64,000 nucleotides of DNA from Micrasema longulum (GCA_022494885.1 JAGVSM010004569.1:1-64000), one strand, 5' to 3'; positions 1 to 11,689 are shown, numbered from the stretch's first letter. A program made the numbers and translations. Notes: generated by a model from the sequence alone, not told the origin.

Positions 1-99
1 GTCTTATTCTATCGATTGCTATGTAGTTAAAGTTAAATACCAAAACGCCACCATCGCATTTAGCATCTAATTATGTCATTTTATTTTTATCAAACAAAG

Positions 100-598
100 A
101 AAACATAGATAAACTAACTATATTACAAAATAAAGCCTTTAAAATCATTTTGAAAAAAAAACAGATATACGAGGGTAAAGTCGATGGTAAATGAAATGAA
201 ATTATTAACATATAAACAAAGAATATTTTACAATACAATGATATTTGTTCATAAAATTATAAACTCTAATAAAAAAACAGAATTTTGGAAAAAAAATGAT
301 CGGAACCAACATGAACACGATCACAATACTAGAGGAAAGAACAAAATTAGACTTCCATTTAGGAAAAAGGCAAAGTCACAAAATTCAATTTTATTTAAAG
401 CAATTAAAAAGTATTACGAAATGGAAAAAAATATTTATGAAGAAAAAAAACATATCAAAATTTAAAATAATGGTCAAGACATATGTGATAAACAATTTAT
501 AAATGAAATATATTTGCAATGTTATTATTAGAACACACATAACAATATGTATGATATGTGTGCCCTACTTTAAGATTTAAATAAATAAATAAAAATAT
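100..598 (+). mobile_element. Non-LTR retrotransposon 3' end (family A)
   Basis: A degenerate frame encodes the C-terminal tail of an insect reverse-transcriptase ORF: ALQN-type start (LQNKAFKIILKK), LLTYKQRIFYNTMIFVHKI, then HNTRGKNKIRLPF and SQNSILFKAIKKYYEM, ending at 465. The run to 598 has (AAAT)n and is probably the 3' UTR tail. The 5' part is lost and at least one frameshift lies near 180. Confidence 0.7.
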
Positions 599-1062
599 CA
601 TTACAAGACAAAATTAAGTCCACTTTTGATTACCCAAAAAACCATCGCTAAAACAATATAAAAAAGCCTAGAACTTACCCTTCAAATTTAATTTGTAAAG
701 AATTAGATATACCCTCAATTGATGACATCCTTAAATAGAGGATCTATCATACAAACTTTAAAAAAAAAACACTAATTTACAAAATTCTCCGAACCCGAAG
801 ACGCAGAGATGCTGGGAAAAAAACCGATGATTATACTTTTAATTCTATACGGATAGTTAGGCAAATATGTAAGGATTAAAATTTTCAAAATTCCAAATAA
901 AATAAGTTCAAAAATAATCTTCTCGAAGTAATTAAATTTTCACTGTATTTTTTTATTTATTAATAAATGTTTTAAATAAAATTAATTCAAGAGTTCTCAT
1001 CACTGGGAAAACCTGTTCTAAGGATAATTCTATCAAAAAAATTTTTTTTTCAAAATTTGAAT

Positions 1063-1262
1063 CGGGTTGTGGTCCCGTGACTAGTGTCTCAGACTCACGG
1101 ATCAAAGGTCCGTGGTTCGAATCCCACTATACCCTAACTTGATTCCCATTTTCTAATAGTGAGTTATTTACAACTCGTTGAAAATGGCCCTCAAAATTAA
1201 ATATTTGCGTAAATTATAAGAACGCAAATATTTCTTTTTTTAAAGAAAAAAAAAAAAAAAAA
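1063..1262 (+). mobile_element. tRNA-derived SINE, family 1
   Basis: The tRNA-like head has a perfect B box (GGTTCGAATCC, about 1114-1124). The body has the motif CCCATTTTCTAATAGTGAGT, and the tail GAACGCAAATATTTCTTT runs into poly-A. The same head, body and tail occur at 30590-30785 (+) and, inverted, at 37795-37985 and 47630-47745, so this is an interspersed family rather than a tRNA gene. Confidence 0.8.
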
Positions 1263-2520
1263 ACCTTAGGAATATTTAGAAACGCAGGAGCCATCTGTCG
1301 CCATACAAATTTTAATTGCAAGTTTTTAACTCACGACTCGCTGCAACGTTTTAAAATAATTATTACTTCACTTAATTCATAAAAATATACATTTAATATA
1401 TTATATTACGACGAAGTTCAAGAGGCGTAATCTGCCGGTAGAAAAGTAATTTTAGTTTAGTAAAAACAAAATTTAAGTATATTTATTTTTTATCAGAAAT
1501 GCCTTAGAAACAGTCTTAGCAAAAACATTGTAAATAAAATACACTTACCCATTTTAGAAATTCGCTTGCGTTCAAGGGTTCCAAACTTCACGTAATCAAT
1601 TTTGTATTTGCACATAAAAAAATATTTTTCACTTTTTGTATTTTTTAACACTTATTCCGGGAAATAAATTTAGGCTCACTGAAGGATAAAAATCCTCACA
1701 ACCGTCGTAATATTTCACTCCCAGATTGGATTCTCCGACGTTCGGTTTCTGAAATAAAAATAACGAGATCGTAAAAAATTTAAAAAAATTAATTACTTAA
1801 CAAATTACCAATATTTATTATTTACTAGACTCACCGAGCCCAATGTATCTTGTTATTTAAATTACATAAAGTATCTATTTATTTTATATTAAATACCGCT
1901 AGCTGTACTAAAAGGAGCGAGAAAAAAATAAAACTCAAACCAAAATTTTATAATAACAAAATATAAACCTTAAAAATAATAATAAATGCAAATTTCTAAC
2001 AATTTATCAATAGTCCCTATCTTTTAACCCAAAGAACTATGTTCAAAACTCAATATCCATCGTAGCTGCTCCAAATTTAAATATAATAAAAAATTAAAAC
2101 ATACAATTAAATTTAACCAACAATGCCATACATAATATGAAACTAGGGATAAAAAAAGATGACATTACCAATGAGGAGAAAAACAGAGCCCCAATACGCA
2201 TTTTGTACAGGGGATTGAAGCTGTACAATGAGTAACTTGAAGAAATAGAAAGCATTGAAATATTTCAGATTATTTCTTTTTGAAAACATAGGTTTTTTTT
2301 TTTTTTTTAATTAAAAATTGTAATGTTTTTGCAAATTTGTATTAGTTCTTAAGATGTTATGAACTAACTTCAAAAAGCATAAACAAATATGAAACAACTT
2401 TGTTGTTAAAACACTTATTACTTATTTCATTTAAATTATTTATTGACAATTTTATTTTGATTTGATTTAATAGCATAATTATACATTTTTACAATTTAAA
2501 AAAAATTCACTTGTTATATT
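1263..2520. other. AT-rich intergenic stretch, nothing recognised
   Basis: No coding frame, tRNA-like head or inverted repeat of note. Several homopolymer A/T runs. Confidence 0.5.
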
Positions 2521-2596
2521 TTTACTAAAACTAAAATCCCACCAAGCCACTTTTTGTAGCTTGTTGGTGAAATTCTTGATGGAATTCCATTTTAAT

Positions 2597-2782
2597 GATG
2601 TAATAACTTATATTTACATATAAGTTATTAATTGAAAAATACTTGGTACACTTCCACTTATTTATTTTGACTAATTAGCCCATTAATGGGTGAAAGCGCT
2701 AATTGGTCAAAAATAAATAAGTGGAAGTGTACCAAGTATTTTTTAAATTAATAACTCATATGTAAATATAATTTATTACATC
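2597..2782. repeat. Foldback MITE with ~85-bp arms
   Basis: The left arm, from GATGTAATAACTTATATTTA through TTGGTACACTTCCACTTATT, is repeated inverted on the right with few changes, around a short centre with TTAGCCCATTAATGGG. A one-armed copy lies at 46150-46262 and a fragment at 52340-52400. A hammerhead-like remnant abuts the right end (2804-2842). Confidence 0.85.
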
Positions 2783-2803
2783 ACTCATTACTTGTTTTTT
2801 CTA

Positions 2804-2842
2804 CCGACCGGTTTCAAAGCTACACACGCTTCTTTGTCAAGG
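2804..2842 (-). ncRNA. Decayed hammerhead-like / Penelope-type terminal motif
   Basis: Minus strand reads CTTGACAAAGAAGC, a short loop, GCTTTGAAACCGGTCGG. The paired stem and the GAAACCGGTC element with self-complementary ACCGGT match the dimeric hammerhead ends seen in Penelope-like elements. The CTGANGA box is replaced by TTGACAAAG, so it is probably inactive. A relative lies at 35195-35245. Confidence 0.4.
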
Positions 2843-2982
2843 TATAATTTACTGATTTATACCTTGATATATTTTTTTTTTTAATTAAAAAAAACTTACT
2901 CTGTTCTCATTTAGATACATATTTTTAATACGAAATTTTATGTCTTCAAAAAATATTATTAAAACATATTAAAATAAATCTA

Positions 2983-3150
2983 GGCCCTACTCATAAACTT
3001 GACATAAAGTTACGCCTGGGCATAGTTGTAGAATACGAACGGGAATACCAACCTTATTATACCACTATAATAAGGATAGTATTCTAATTCCTATCCTTAT
3101 TCTACTACTACGGCTAGGCGTAACTTTATACCAGGTTTAAATGGAAGGCC
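2983..3150. repeat. Hairpin MITE, 168 bp
   Basis: About 55-base imperfect terminal inverted repeats begin GGCCC/TTNC and include AAGTTACGCCTGGGCATAG on the left and its inverted counterpart on the right. The centre is itself palindromic (CTTATTATACC...ATAATAAGG). Superfamily not assigned. Confidence 0.75.
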
Positions 3151-3915
3151 CATAATGTTTATATAATTTATCACGGATTCAGAATAAGTAAATTATATAG
3201 TTGAAATCCCTTGTCTACTTCACTTCAATTTATGAATTTTAATATTTGGGAGTTGTAATAAGTTGGTCCAAATAACGAAAATGATACTTTGTCTATTATT
3301 TCATACAAAAACATACTGATAATTTTATTTTTTTCGTGTAAATAATTTGATGAACAATAATTATGTTTCACGTTGCTAAAAAAATAACGTTCCGGCAAAC
3401 GGAGTTTTTTTAACACTTCAAGATCACAACTTTTTCGCTTTATTCCTAACTGTATATTGTATACAACTGTACATAACATTTTATGGTAGTCAATTCGTTT
3501 TTGGTGATTTGGGAAACGAAGACAGGCAGTGGATTTATCCGTTATTTGTCGTTTTTCACAAATTGGACAAATTAGCTAAATATAAACATGACAGCGTAGG
3601 ATTGGCCGGCTCATTAATACATTGGTAGTCTGCACATAGCCAGCACAATTTCACACGCACATGTGATGCATTATAATTAACAAACTTGACAATAAACTCC
3701 ACAGTAAATTTACTTAACTAACTGTGTATTGTTACGCACGCAAACGAAAATAAAATAATGACTAATGTATAATGTCCATCCGTTGCCCGTTTCCATGGTG
3801 TAATAATGGCTTGAGCGTAGAACTAATAATTATATAGAACTTTTCAGAAAAACATTGTGATAAGTTTATCGCGTGAAAACAAATTTTTGCCAGCCAAAAT
3901 AATTATTTATCGATT
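3151..3915. other. Intergenic, nothing recognised
   Basis: Contains short spurious frames only; no similarity to the other repeats in the window noticed. Confidence 0.4.
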
Positions 3916-3919
3916 TTGG

Positions 3920-4480
3920 CGATAAATGTACGGATCTCGACGTTTGTGCATCTATCGTACATAATTTTACCACACATTCGCCTGAGAGATTTCGACAGCA
4001 TTCAGCCTGCTTTTATCCATGTTCTTCACAGTCCATACTTTTTTTTATTTTTTTATTTTTTATTTATTAATAAAACATATAAGACATGAATATCATGATA
4101 TTATATTCCCAGGAGTTGTACGAGAAAACTCATTTGGGACGGTACATAAAAAAAATAGTACATTTCTTGTAACAATACATAGTATACATTTAAACAATAA
4201 AAATTTAAATAAATTTTAACAATCTATGAACTTAATATTAAAAAAGGAAAGAAAACATTTAAACAATCTGTGAACTTACTATTAAAGAAGAAAATAAAAA
4301 CATTCAAACAATCTGTGAACTTAATATTAAAAAAGAAAAGAAAAACATTTAAACATTCTGTGAAATTAATATTAAAAAAGAAAAGAAAAACATTTTAACA
4401 TCCCATACTTCGCTCCCATACATCAGGGTAGGCACCTGAACTCTCCTCTTGCGGCAAACATTTATTTGCCAAGGCTTTTA
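3920..4480 (-). mobile_element. Non-LTR retrotransposon remnant (family B), interrupted
   Basis: Minus strand pieces: 4480-4400 encodes TLMYGSEVWD, and 4020-3920 encodes a KNMDKSRLNAVE-type then DRCTNVEIR segment. These are consecutive parts of the C-terminal region seen in better copies at 51030-51400 and 55190-55510. About 380 bases of AT-rich sequence, including a minisatellite, separate the two pieces. Confidence 0.5.
4220..4400 (+). repeat. 45-bp minisatellite, four copies
   Basis: The unit begins CAATCTGTGAACTTAATATT and ends in an A/G-rich run and ACATTTAAA. Four consecutive copies of 44-45 bases differ at a few positions each. Confidence 0.85.
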
Positions 4481-4499
4481 AAATATTAAAATAAAATAA

Positions 4500-5460
4500 A
4501 AATTGAAAACATTTTACACAATTTTATATAATATTCCCAAGGAGTTTTTGTTAAAAACTCATTTAGGGACATGCAGATAACAATATTTATTTACAGACGT
4601 TTTTATATTTTAAACTATAACATTATTTACAAAAGCACAATAGAAATTATGATACACTACAAATTAAATGGGTGTGAAAAAGTTTCAAAAAATTACAAAA
4701 AAAAAACATAATACAAAGTATAAAAATGAATTCAAAATTATATATAAACTATAAACTTAAAATAAAATTTTACTTTATAAACATTCAAATTTTCCTTCTT
4801 TTAAAAAACGCACACTATCCTGGATTCAAACTAAAGAACTCTTTTTTTCTATGATATATTTTGTTGCCCTATAATAAGTAATATTTTAACGTTTTTTTAT
4901 TTCCTTTTTTGATTGCTATAAAATAAAAAAGTACCTTATAATCTTCTACAGAATATTTTCTTTTCTCTTTCTTGTAATACACAAAAATATTATACCCGTC
5001 TATTTATTATAGGAGCAAAAATTCATAAACATTTCTTGTATACCCACGATCAGGCCATGGCTTTGTAGAATTTTTTGTTTACTATTTTTACTGTTAATAT
5101 GTATTTCATTGCTATGTAATTATCCTTTATTTTTTGAATGCTCTGTTTTACTTATTATGAATATCGTAAAAAAAACTATTAATATATATATATATATATA
5201 TGTATATATGTGTGTGTGTATGCACTTATTTATAAAAAAATGTTTTATGTACCTTCATTTATTTTTTTTAATATATTAGTATTTTGTACTTAAATTATTA
5301 ATATTGTAATCCCACAGCAAGCACAAGAGGTTGCTTCTTTTTTGGTGTGGTATTCCGTTTCGATTTTATTTTTGTACTTTTGCTTTATTATGTATTTATT
5401 TTTGCTAACATGTTGTAACTTTATATTATGTTAATTTTTTTTTTTAAATAAAAAAATATA
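4500..5460 (+). mobile_element. Dispersed repeat, probable retroelement 3' end (family C)
   Basis: The stretch around TATACCCACGATCAGGCCATGG and TTGTTTACTATTTTTACTG is repeated in inverted orientation at 13900-14240, with part of it at 51440-51600. It ends in A/T-rich repeats including (TA)n/(TG)n at 5180-5222. No coding frame is visible. Confidence 0.5.
5180..5222 (+). repeat. Simple repeat (TA)n then (TG)n
   Basis: Alternating TA dinucleotides pass into TG dinucleotides over about 40 bases. Confidence 0.9.
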
Positions 5461-5651
5461 TATATCATAATACAATCTATGAATGAAAAAATAAGAATTA
5501 AACGTTTAAAAACTACATGTAAATAAACAAGCTGAACGAGTAGAGAGTGCAAATGTTAAAATATTACATGAATGAATATTTTTTTTAAAGTATATGTACC
5601 CAATACAGGTTAAAAAAGTATGAAAAGCGTATTAAAATTACTAGTTTGATT

Positions 5652-5861
5652 TCAATAGGTTGATTTAAGCACACCGTTCACTTTGTTCCCGGCACTCACC
5701 CTCCTTTCAATATCTTTCTCAGTCGTTCCATTATTAGTAAACATACTTCCCAACGATATTAGGTTTGCGAAAACCGCGGATTTGTTATGTCGTGATCGAT
5801 CTTGATAGATAAAAAATATTACAATATGTAGCGGTGAATTACGAAATGCATTTATAATCAC
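5652..5861 (-). pseudogene. Family B retrotransposon reverse-transcriptase fragment
   Basis: The minus frame contains LGSMFTNNGTTEKDIERRVSAGNKVNGVL, a segment typically found just after the reverse-transcriptase core in insect non-LTR elements (new line segment, 'EKDIERRI.AGNKVNG'). Short isolated fragment. Confidence 0.6.
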
Positions 5862-6189
5862 AATTTAAGATAACAATCGGCGGAAATTATTATACAGTCA
5901 CATTTCTAATTGACCATTGAGCACACCTACATACACATAATTGGGACCTTAGTACGCTGTGCGATTCTAGTAACAGCTTGCCCACCGCATACCGCACCCG
6001 GGGACATAAGTCTCCTTGGCGGTGGCCACATGCACGGAAAAACTGCTCGTTGCCGAACGAGAAAAGCTGCCCGAACGAGCTCTCTGTAATCTGGTAGCCT
6101 TAGCATATTTATGCTGAAAGAAGGTAATCCAGAAGTACATACATTTCATTGGTTTGAGAAAAGAGGAAAGTAAATTCTTCACTGACAGG

Positions 6190-6500
6190 GATTAAATTGA
6201 TTGGACATGATCAATTCGCCGAAATGATTATAAATATGAATATAGTCTATATAAATGATTATATAGACTCTTTTAACCTACTCTCCAAAATTAATCTTAA
6301 CGTCCCCTTTCGCGTGACAAGAAATAAGTATTTATTCCATCTGCCAGTCTGTAGCACTAACTATGCACAACACTCTTTCCTCTATCGTTCTTGCTCTAAC
6401 TCTAGTTTTTTTTCCATCTATTGATATATTTTACATACCCCTTAATTTATTTAAAAATAAATTAAGACTTATTATTTCTGGCTGCGATACGATCCCACTT
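6190..6500 (+). pseudogene. Non-LTR retrotransposon C-terminal fragment
   Basis: Plus frame: DSFNLLSKINLNVPFRVTR, FHLPVCSTNYAQHSFLYRSC, then after a stop LNLFKNKLRLII. This is the usual end of Jockey-type reverse-transcriptase ORFs, with the TNY/FKNKL pattern. Confidence 0.65.
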
Positions 6501-6810
6501 ACTATTTAATGATACACACTCCTGAACACTTACTCCGACACTAATACATATAAAAAACACATCTACACTTACTCTCATACAAATACACATAAACACATCC
6601 TTTTGTTGTAACACAATTTAATAATATGTATAATTTTTATTTAGAAACTTTGCTGGTCTGTCTTTAAACTGTATTTTTTTTAAATGTCATTATATCATTG
6701 TCGACTGTTTGTTTCTTTAAAATAAATAAACAAATCTTTTTAAAAGCCTTGAAATTCTTTTCGGAAGCCACTAGGTCCGAATATCCGACAGGACCTATAA
6801 CAAGGCCACG

Positions 6811-6841
<31 letters not shown>

Positions 6842-6890
6842 TAATTTTAAGCGATCAGCTTAAAGCTGATATGCTTAAATCTATTTAAAA
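6501..6890. other. Retroelement-like tail and (ATT)n simple repeat
   Basis: Contains GACCTATAACAAGGCCACGG followed by ATT repeats at about 6808-6842, which looks like a non-LTR 3' end. No frame. Confidence 0.4.
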
Positions 6891-6909
6891 GAAAGTTAGT
6901 TGTTGGCGC

Positions 6910-7220
6910 ACTTTAACTTTTCCGAAACAAATCTAGTCTATTTTTGAACACATTGAGACTACACATTAAGATCAGCTCTTGTGGGACCTTATTCCAACCA
7001 TCAACAACCCTATTGCTCAGGAAATGCTTCCGTGGATTTAGATTGAATCTCGTTTTCTCCAGCCTAAGACTGTAACCTCGAAGACGAGCATCTTGTTTAC
7101 GCTTGAACATAGGATATTGCTGCCAAATTTGGGCAGCTATAGTGACTGTTGAGTAACTTGTATGTCTCTTTCAGGTCACCCCTTTCTCGCCGTTCCTGCA
7201 GCGTTGTGAGACCGAGAGTT
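6910..7220 (-). pseudogene. CR1-like retrotransposon C-terminal fragment
   Basis: Minus strand reads ...RRERGDLKETYKLLNSH, then after a frameshift RGYSLRLEKTRFNLNPRKHF and NRVVDGWNKVPQEL. This is the characteristic CR1/L2-group C-terminus, also seen at 39950-40450 and 53785-54310. Confidence 0.75.
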
Positions 7221-7339
7221 TCCAGTCAAATGATTGTAGCGAGAAGCTCAAGAGAGGAAAAGGGACAAGACCACAGAATGTGTTTAGAAGATTGATTTGG
7301 ATATCCGCAGCAGCACGAAAGGGAATCAACAAATTATGA

Positions 7340-8020
7340 CTGGAATAGTTGACTGTATTTATTTATTTATTTATTAACGGACATTGTCCATGTATACAAT
7401 TTATAAGGTTTAAATATTACAATAAAAGAATAGTTTAAAACATTAAAAAAAGAAAAGAAGCATTGACAAACATAAGGGACACTGTACAGAACTATTTAGT
7501 TTAATAACAATACATGCGCCAGCCAGGATTTGTAGACGGTACCACCTGTTTCATGTACCAATAAGTAAAACATCGTATTTAAAAAATCCCTTTTTTCGTA
7601 GGCCTTTTTCAGTGTACAATACAAAATTTAAAGATATAGATTACACAAACATCACTCTGTCAGATTTAAAATTTACACTAAAAATGCAATATGTAGCTTA
7701 GTAGACATTATAATATTAAATATGTACATTTCCCTTCCCCTTTTTATCCTCTCTTCAAGAATCCTTGTCCTAATCCCTCCCAATTTACAATAACTTACTG
7801 TTCTTAAAAAAAAAATCTTTGATAATTTAAAAAATATTTACGAGTAGATAAAAATAACATTTTTATATTTATAAACTTATATGTAATATATTTTCTTTAC
7901 TAACTTTGTATACTTTATGGAAATTTGTTATTAGTTCTGAGTTTATACACTATATCTGTTTGTTTACTAGAAATATATATGAAGAACTGTTGATTTCCCA
8001 AATAAAATAAAATAAATAAA
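7340..8020 (+). mobile_element. Non-LTR retrotransposon 3' end, same family as 19.3-20.4 kb
   Basis: Most of this stretch is an inverted-orientation copy of 19300-19650, including the region encoding FHVPIGKTSYV / KDYTNITLSDLKFT and the tail ending GGGAAATCAACAGTTC (as read on the other copy). Several frameshifts. Confidence 0.65.
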
Positions 8021-8249
8021 TAAAAATAGAATTAAAGATAAATCGTTGACCATCTTTAAAAAGGCGGAAGTATCTCGTTTTTTGTCGAAAATGAGTTATG
8101 AATATTTTAATAAAAATTAAGGTATATTTAAAATTATTTTTAAAGGCAAAATTTTCCAAAAAAAATCTTAAAAAGTCGTCTAAAAAATTAACAAATTCGA
8201 GATACTACTTTTTGAAAGATAGACGACGAAATAAGCAAGGTAAATTTTG

Positions 8250-8640
8250 TAAATGGGGTCTAGAATTCCAACCGTCCTTGCGCTTAGTAGCTGCAAGACG
8301 TGTTGTAATCTTACTCCTTTTTACTATTCATATTATTTTATACATACAATAAATTTCTTTGCCAATTTTGAAAATGTGTAAATGGGGTCTAGATTTCTTA
8401 CCGTCCACGCGCAAGACGTTCTGTAATCAAGCTCCTATCTGATATAATTTAAATTGATCTCAATTGGAAACGCGGAACTAGAATCCCAACCGTCTATGCG
8501 CTCTGTAGCTGCAAGATGTGGTAGGATATTGATTTATTGCACAACGCCCTTGAGGTGATTTTCACAAAAATGGCGCTATATAAATTATCCAACAATATAC
8601 TAGCAAGTAAATTTATATAACATTGTAAATTTACAAACGA
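8250..8640 (+). mobile_element. L2-like retrotransposon 3' tail with triplicated module
   Basis: The module GTCTAGAATTCCAACCGTCC...GCTGCAAGACGTGTTG occurs three times in direct orientation (about 8258, 8385 and 8480), with changes. It is followed by the family tail CGCCCTTGAGGTGATTTTCA and TGGCGCTATATAAATTATCC. Single copies of the module precede the same tail at 14640-14760 (-) and 28118-28215 (+). Confidence 0.7.
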
Positions 8641-8879
8641 AATAAATAAATGCAAAATGATAATAAATTTTGAAGAAGTTCAATCGCGTTCCGTCATAAG
8701 GTTCCATTTGTACTTAGTTCATTGTATTCGTATAGTCAAGAAATATATGCCAATACAAAATGTCTATTGAAAGTTGACCGAACAAATTGTTTTAGCGATT
8801 TGAATGCAACTTAAGCTAACATGATTACAGGCTATTCTATTTATGAGGAAGTTGCGGAATAAAATAATAATATACAGAT

Positions 8880-9605
8880 ACACTTTATGTCCGCCTCGCG
8901 GTGTAGCCATTAAAGCAATTGGCTACAACGAGCTAGGTTTCAAGTTCGATTCACGAGAAAACAGTTACTGCAAGTTCAGGCATAAACAGGGCCAACTCGT
9001 CATATGCCGATTTAAGAGACCACAAATGGAAGAATTGAAAGAATATGGACGTTCAAACATAGGTTTTCAATGCAGCAGCAAGGCTTATTACGGGGTAAAA
9101 AAATATTCTCACATCTCACAACATCGTCGAGATTTGCACTGGTTAAAAAGCCCAGAGAGAATAAAATACAAGCTTTGCTGGGCAGTATTCAAATCCCTTC
9201 ATGAAATGGCTCTAAAATACCGATCGGACCTTTGCATTAGGGAAAATACGTGTCAAAGACCATCTACTCTTAGGTCAGCATTTGATTCAGAAGAGGAAAA
9301 CTTGTCGAAATCCGGCGCTCCCCAAACACTAGATTTGGAGATCGTGCTTTTGCCGCCGCCGGCCCCTCTGCCTGGAACCAATTGCCTTCAAACTTACGAA
9401 TCATCGACAGTCTCAGTCAGTTCAGATCCCAACTAAAATCCCACTTCTTTAGACTATCATACCCTCAATTTTAAATCTGGAAATATAATATACCACTTTG
9501 GTTAAGTAAGAATGTAAGTTTAGGTATACAATTGTAAAACGCCCTTGAGGTGATTTTTTACAAAAATGGCGGCACATAAATCAGCCAAATATTATTGCTA
9601 TTGTT
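8880..9605 (+). mobile_element. L2-like non-LTR retrotransposon, 5'-truncated
   Basis: Plus frame encodes HISQHRRDLHWLKSPERIKYKLCWAVFKSLHEMA, then, across a frameshift, FGDRAFAAAGPSAWNQLPSN and IIDSLSQFRSQLKSHFF: the standard end of L2/Crack-type reverse-transcriptase ORFs. The tail CGCCCTTGAGGTG...AAAATGGCGG and ATTATT repeats follow. A tRNA-like segment with a B-box-like GTTCGATTC lies at 8890-8960. Confidence 0.75.
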
Positions 9606-9639
9606 ATAGGTTGCACAAATATGAAGTTGTCATTTAAGG

Positions 9640-9815
9640 GGTTATATACAGGGTTATATGCAGTTCTGGTCAGAGCTACGGGACGCGAGCCTGACTTGGG
9701 AAGACGCACAGGAGCTGGCAGCCGACAGAGATGCCTGAAGGATCTTCGTGGACACCATATGCTCTATCTAGGGAGCGGACATGGAATGATGATGATGATG
9801 AATGTATATATATTT
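9640..9815 (+). pseudogene. Non-LTR retrotransposon C-terminal fragment (WEDAQELAADRDAW)
   Basis: In one plus frame the sequence reads ELRDASLTWEDAQELAADRD, then a variant of W..FVDTICSI. and a stop, followed by (ATG)n. This is a common C-terminal end of insect non-LTR elements. Confidence 0.6.
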
Positions 9816-10345
9816 AAATATACACACAGAAAATTTTAAGTCAATCCGGCGATTGTTTTCGAAGTTACACGCCTTTTTGTAAAGACGTGCCAGAGCGTTT
9901 AAAGGTAGGAGGCAAGAGCGGCAACGCTTACCTAGAACTCTGTCTCTTTTATTTACCTGCCTATTTAGAGCCCACGAGAGAGAAGAATGGTCCGCAGACG
10001 ACCCCAACTTGAGTTAAAAGAAGCTGCCGAAGGAGCGGAGGGTGTATTATATAAAAAAAAATTTTACTCAATGCAAAATGTTTTTAAAAAATACTATGTT
10101 TTTAAAGTCGGTGACCAAGATTTCTCGGAAACGGCTGAATCAATCGGCAATAATACAAGCTTCTTAGGGTGATTCTAAACGAAAATATGAAATTAATTAT
10201 TCATAAATGGCGCTTTTATGATTTTTTTATTGAAAAATGCCATTTTTACGTTTTTTTGAATGAGAATTTTACAAAACTTGGTTTGCGGACACTTTACACT
10301 GTATTGATTGTAACAAATACCATAACAATATAATTTAGGTCCTTT

Positions 10346-10590
10346 AAGCTAGGGTTTCCTAGGACAGCGGTGCCCGTATTTTAACGGCCGTAGTGAACGG
10401 TGATGCGGAGTACAGCCGTCGTAACGGTGACTAGAGTGTAGTTTTCTAGGAAAACAGTGTTATCAACACCATTTAACACCGTTTCCCAAGGAAACCACTC
10501 TCTAGTCGACGTTACGACGGCTGTCCACCGCATCACCGTTCACTACGGCCGTTAAGATGCGGGCACCGCTGTCCTAGGAAACCCTAGCTT
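10346..10590. repeat. Long hairpin MITE, 245 bp
   Basis: The left arm from AAGCTAGGGTTTCCTAGGAC is matched inverted on the right almost to the centre, with about 110-base arms. The arms include the GC-rich block CGGTGATGCGG. Flanks CTTTA (left) and CTTTA (right) could be part of a target duplication. Superfamily not assigned. Confidence 0.85.
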
Positions 10591-10639
10591 TACACAAAAT
10601 GGTGTACAAAACAAAAAATAAGATACATATTTTTTTCAA

Positions 10640-10860
10640 ACTAAGTCTAGGCATCTACAGGGCTTATGACCTGTCATTGGCTGGTTTAAGTGGCTACTTT
10701 ACACACTGTGTAACATTTATCATTTTGCCTAAGTTTAAGCATCCAAATTTCTTCAATTCTTCCATTTGTTGATTTTAGTCAAGTTAAAGAGTTGAAACCT
10801 TTATTGTTGTGAAGAGATTCATCTGACGGAATTATTTCACATACTAGGCAACGCCTGATT
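10640..10860 (+). repeat. 400-bp dispersed repeat, partial copy (forward)
   Basis: Begins AAGTCTAGGCATCTACAGGG and contains GACCTGTCATTGGCTGG and CACACTGTGTAACATT, ending near TAGGCAACGCCTGA. Compare the tandem copy at 25373-25873. Confidence 0.85.
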
Positions 10861-10889
10861 ATGTATATGATTATCAAATTCGAAGTTAC

Positions 10890-11040
10890 CTACGGTTTAC
10901 AGCAATACAACAGGCCGTAGGTACTCAGGACGAGAATTGCAAGCGCAAACCGAAACCGTCCGTTCCAGTTTTGTTGTTAAACTAAAAACCAACCCAAAAA
11001 TTTTTAATCCTTTTGTTTTTTGCAATGGAACTAAAGGGCT
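10890..11040 (+). repeat. Dispersed repeat D, copy 1
   Basis: Shares the blocks AGGCCGTAGGTACTCAGG and TTTTGTTGTTAAACTAAAAA with 53310-53480 (inverted) and, more loosely, with 21990-22120. Function unknown. Confidence 0.6.
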
Positions 11041-11559
11041 TCTCTAGTAAATTATTACTATGAGGGTAAAATAAATGTCAATAGGCAAATGTAAATGTCG
11101 AAAAAATAATAAGTAAATTTTGATATCCGTACCAGGTTAATTTAGTATGCCCGTTTATTATAGTTTTGCTAACTGTCTAGGAATTATGATTTTTTGCCTG
11201 TGACTTGTAATATGGCACATGCAATCCATTAATCATGCTTTAACCTGAATAATTATGATTAATTAATCTCAAAAGCTTTGAGGAGTTACAAAGAATATCA
11301 TGATTGATGGCAGTTACAGATGTTATTGTTTAAAACCCACGCTTATATCTGGAATTGTACGATTTTGTTTCAATCTCACTTTTTGTACAATGATTCGGCA
11401 AGAACGCTTCATTTTTCGTTCGTAAAATTAATGTTAATTCATTATCTCGATAAAGTATCAATAAATTAATGTCTGCGGTCTATTTGCAACGCAATCAAAG
11501 AACATGTTCACTATGGATAGCAATCGACAGATGAGGCGATAAAGTCAATTAGATTTGGA

Positions 11560-11675
11560 AACAATGTTTTGAGAATTTCCAAATGTTTGCAGACTGGGTG
11601 GATTTCCTCCCTAGGGATATATTCAGATCTAAATTTATTGCAACAAAGAGCAAACATTTTTGAGAAGGGAATATA
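11560..11675 (+). repeat. 400-bp dispersed repeat, partial copy (forward)
   Basis: Contains CAATGTTTTGAGAATTTCCA, CTCCCTAGGGATAT and AACATTTTTGAGAAGGGAA, i.e. the left part of the unit. Confidence 0.8.
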
Positions 11676-11689
11676 GAATTTTTATTTTT

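Noticed and set aside
1063..1136. tRNA gene with perfect B box
   Set aside because: Three further copies with the same non-tRNA body and tail show a SINE family.
5967..6182. 71-codon minus frame in a locally GC-richer patch
   Set aside because: No recognisable motif; could be retrotransposon scrap but nothing supports it.
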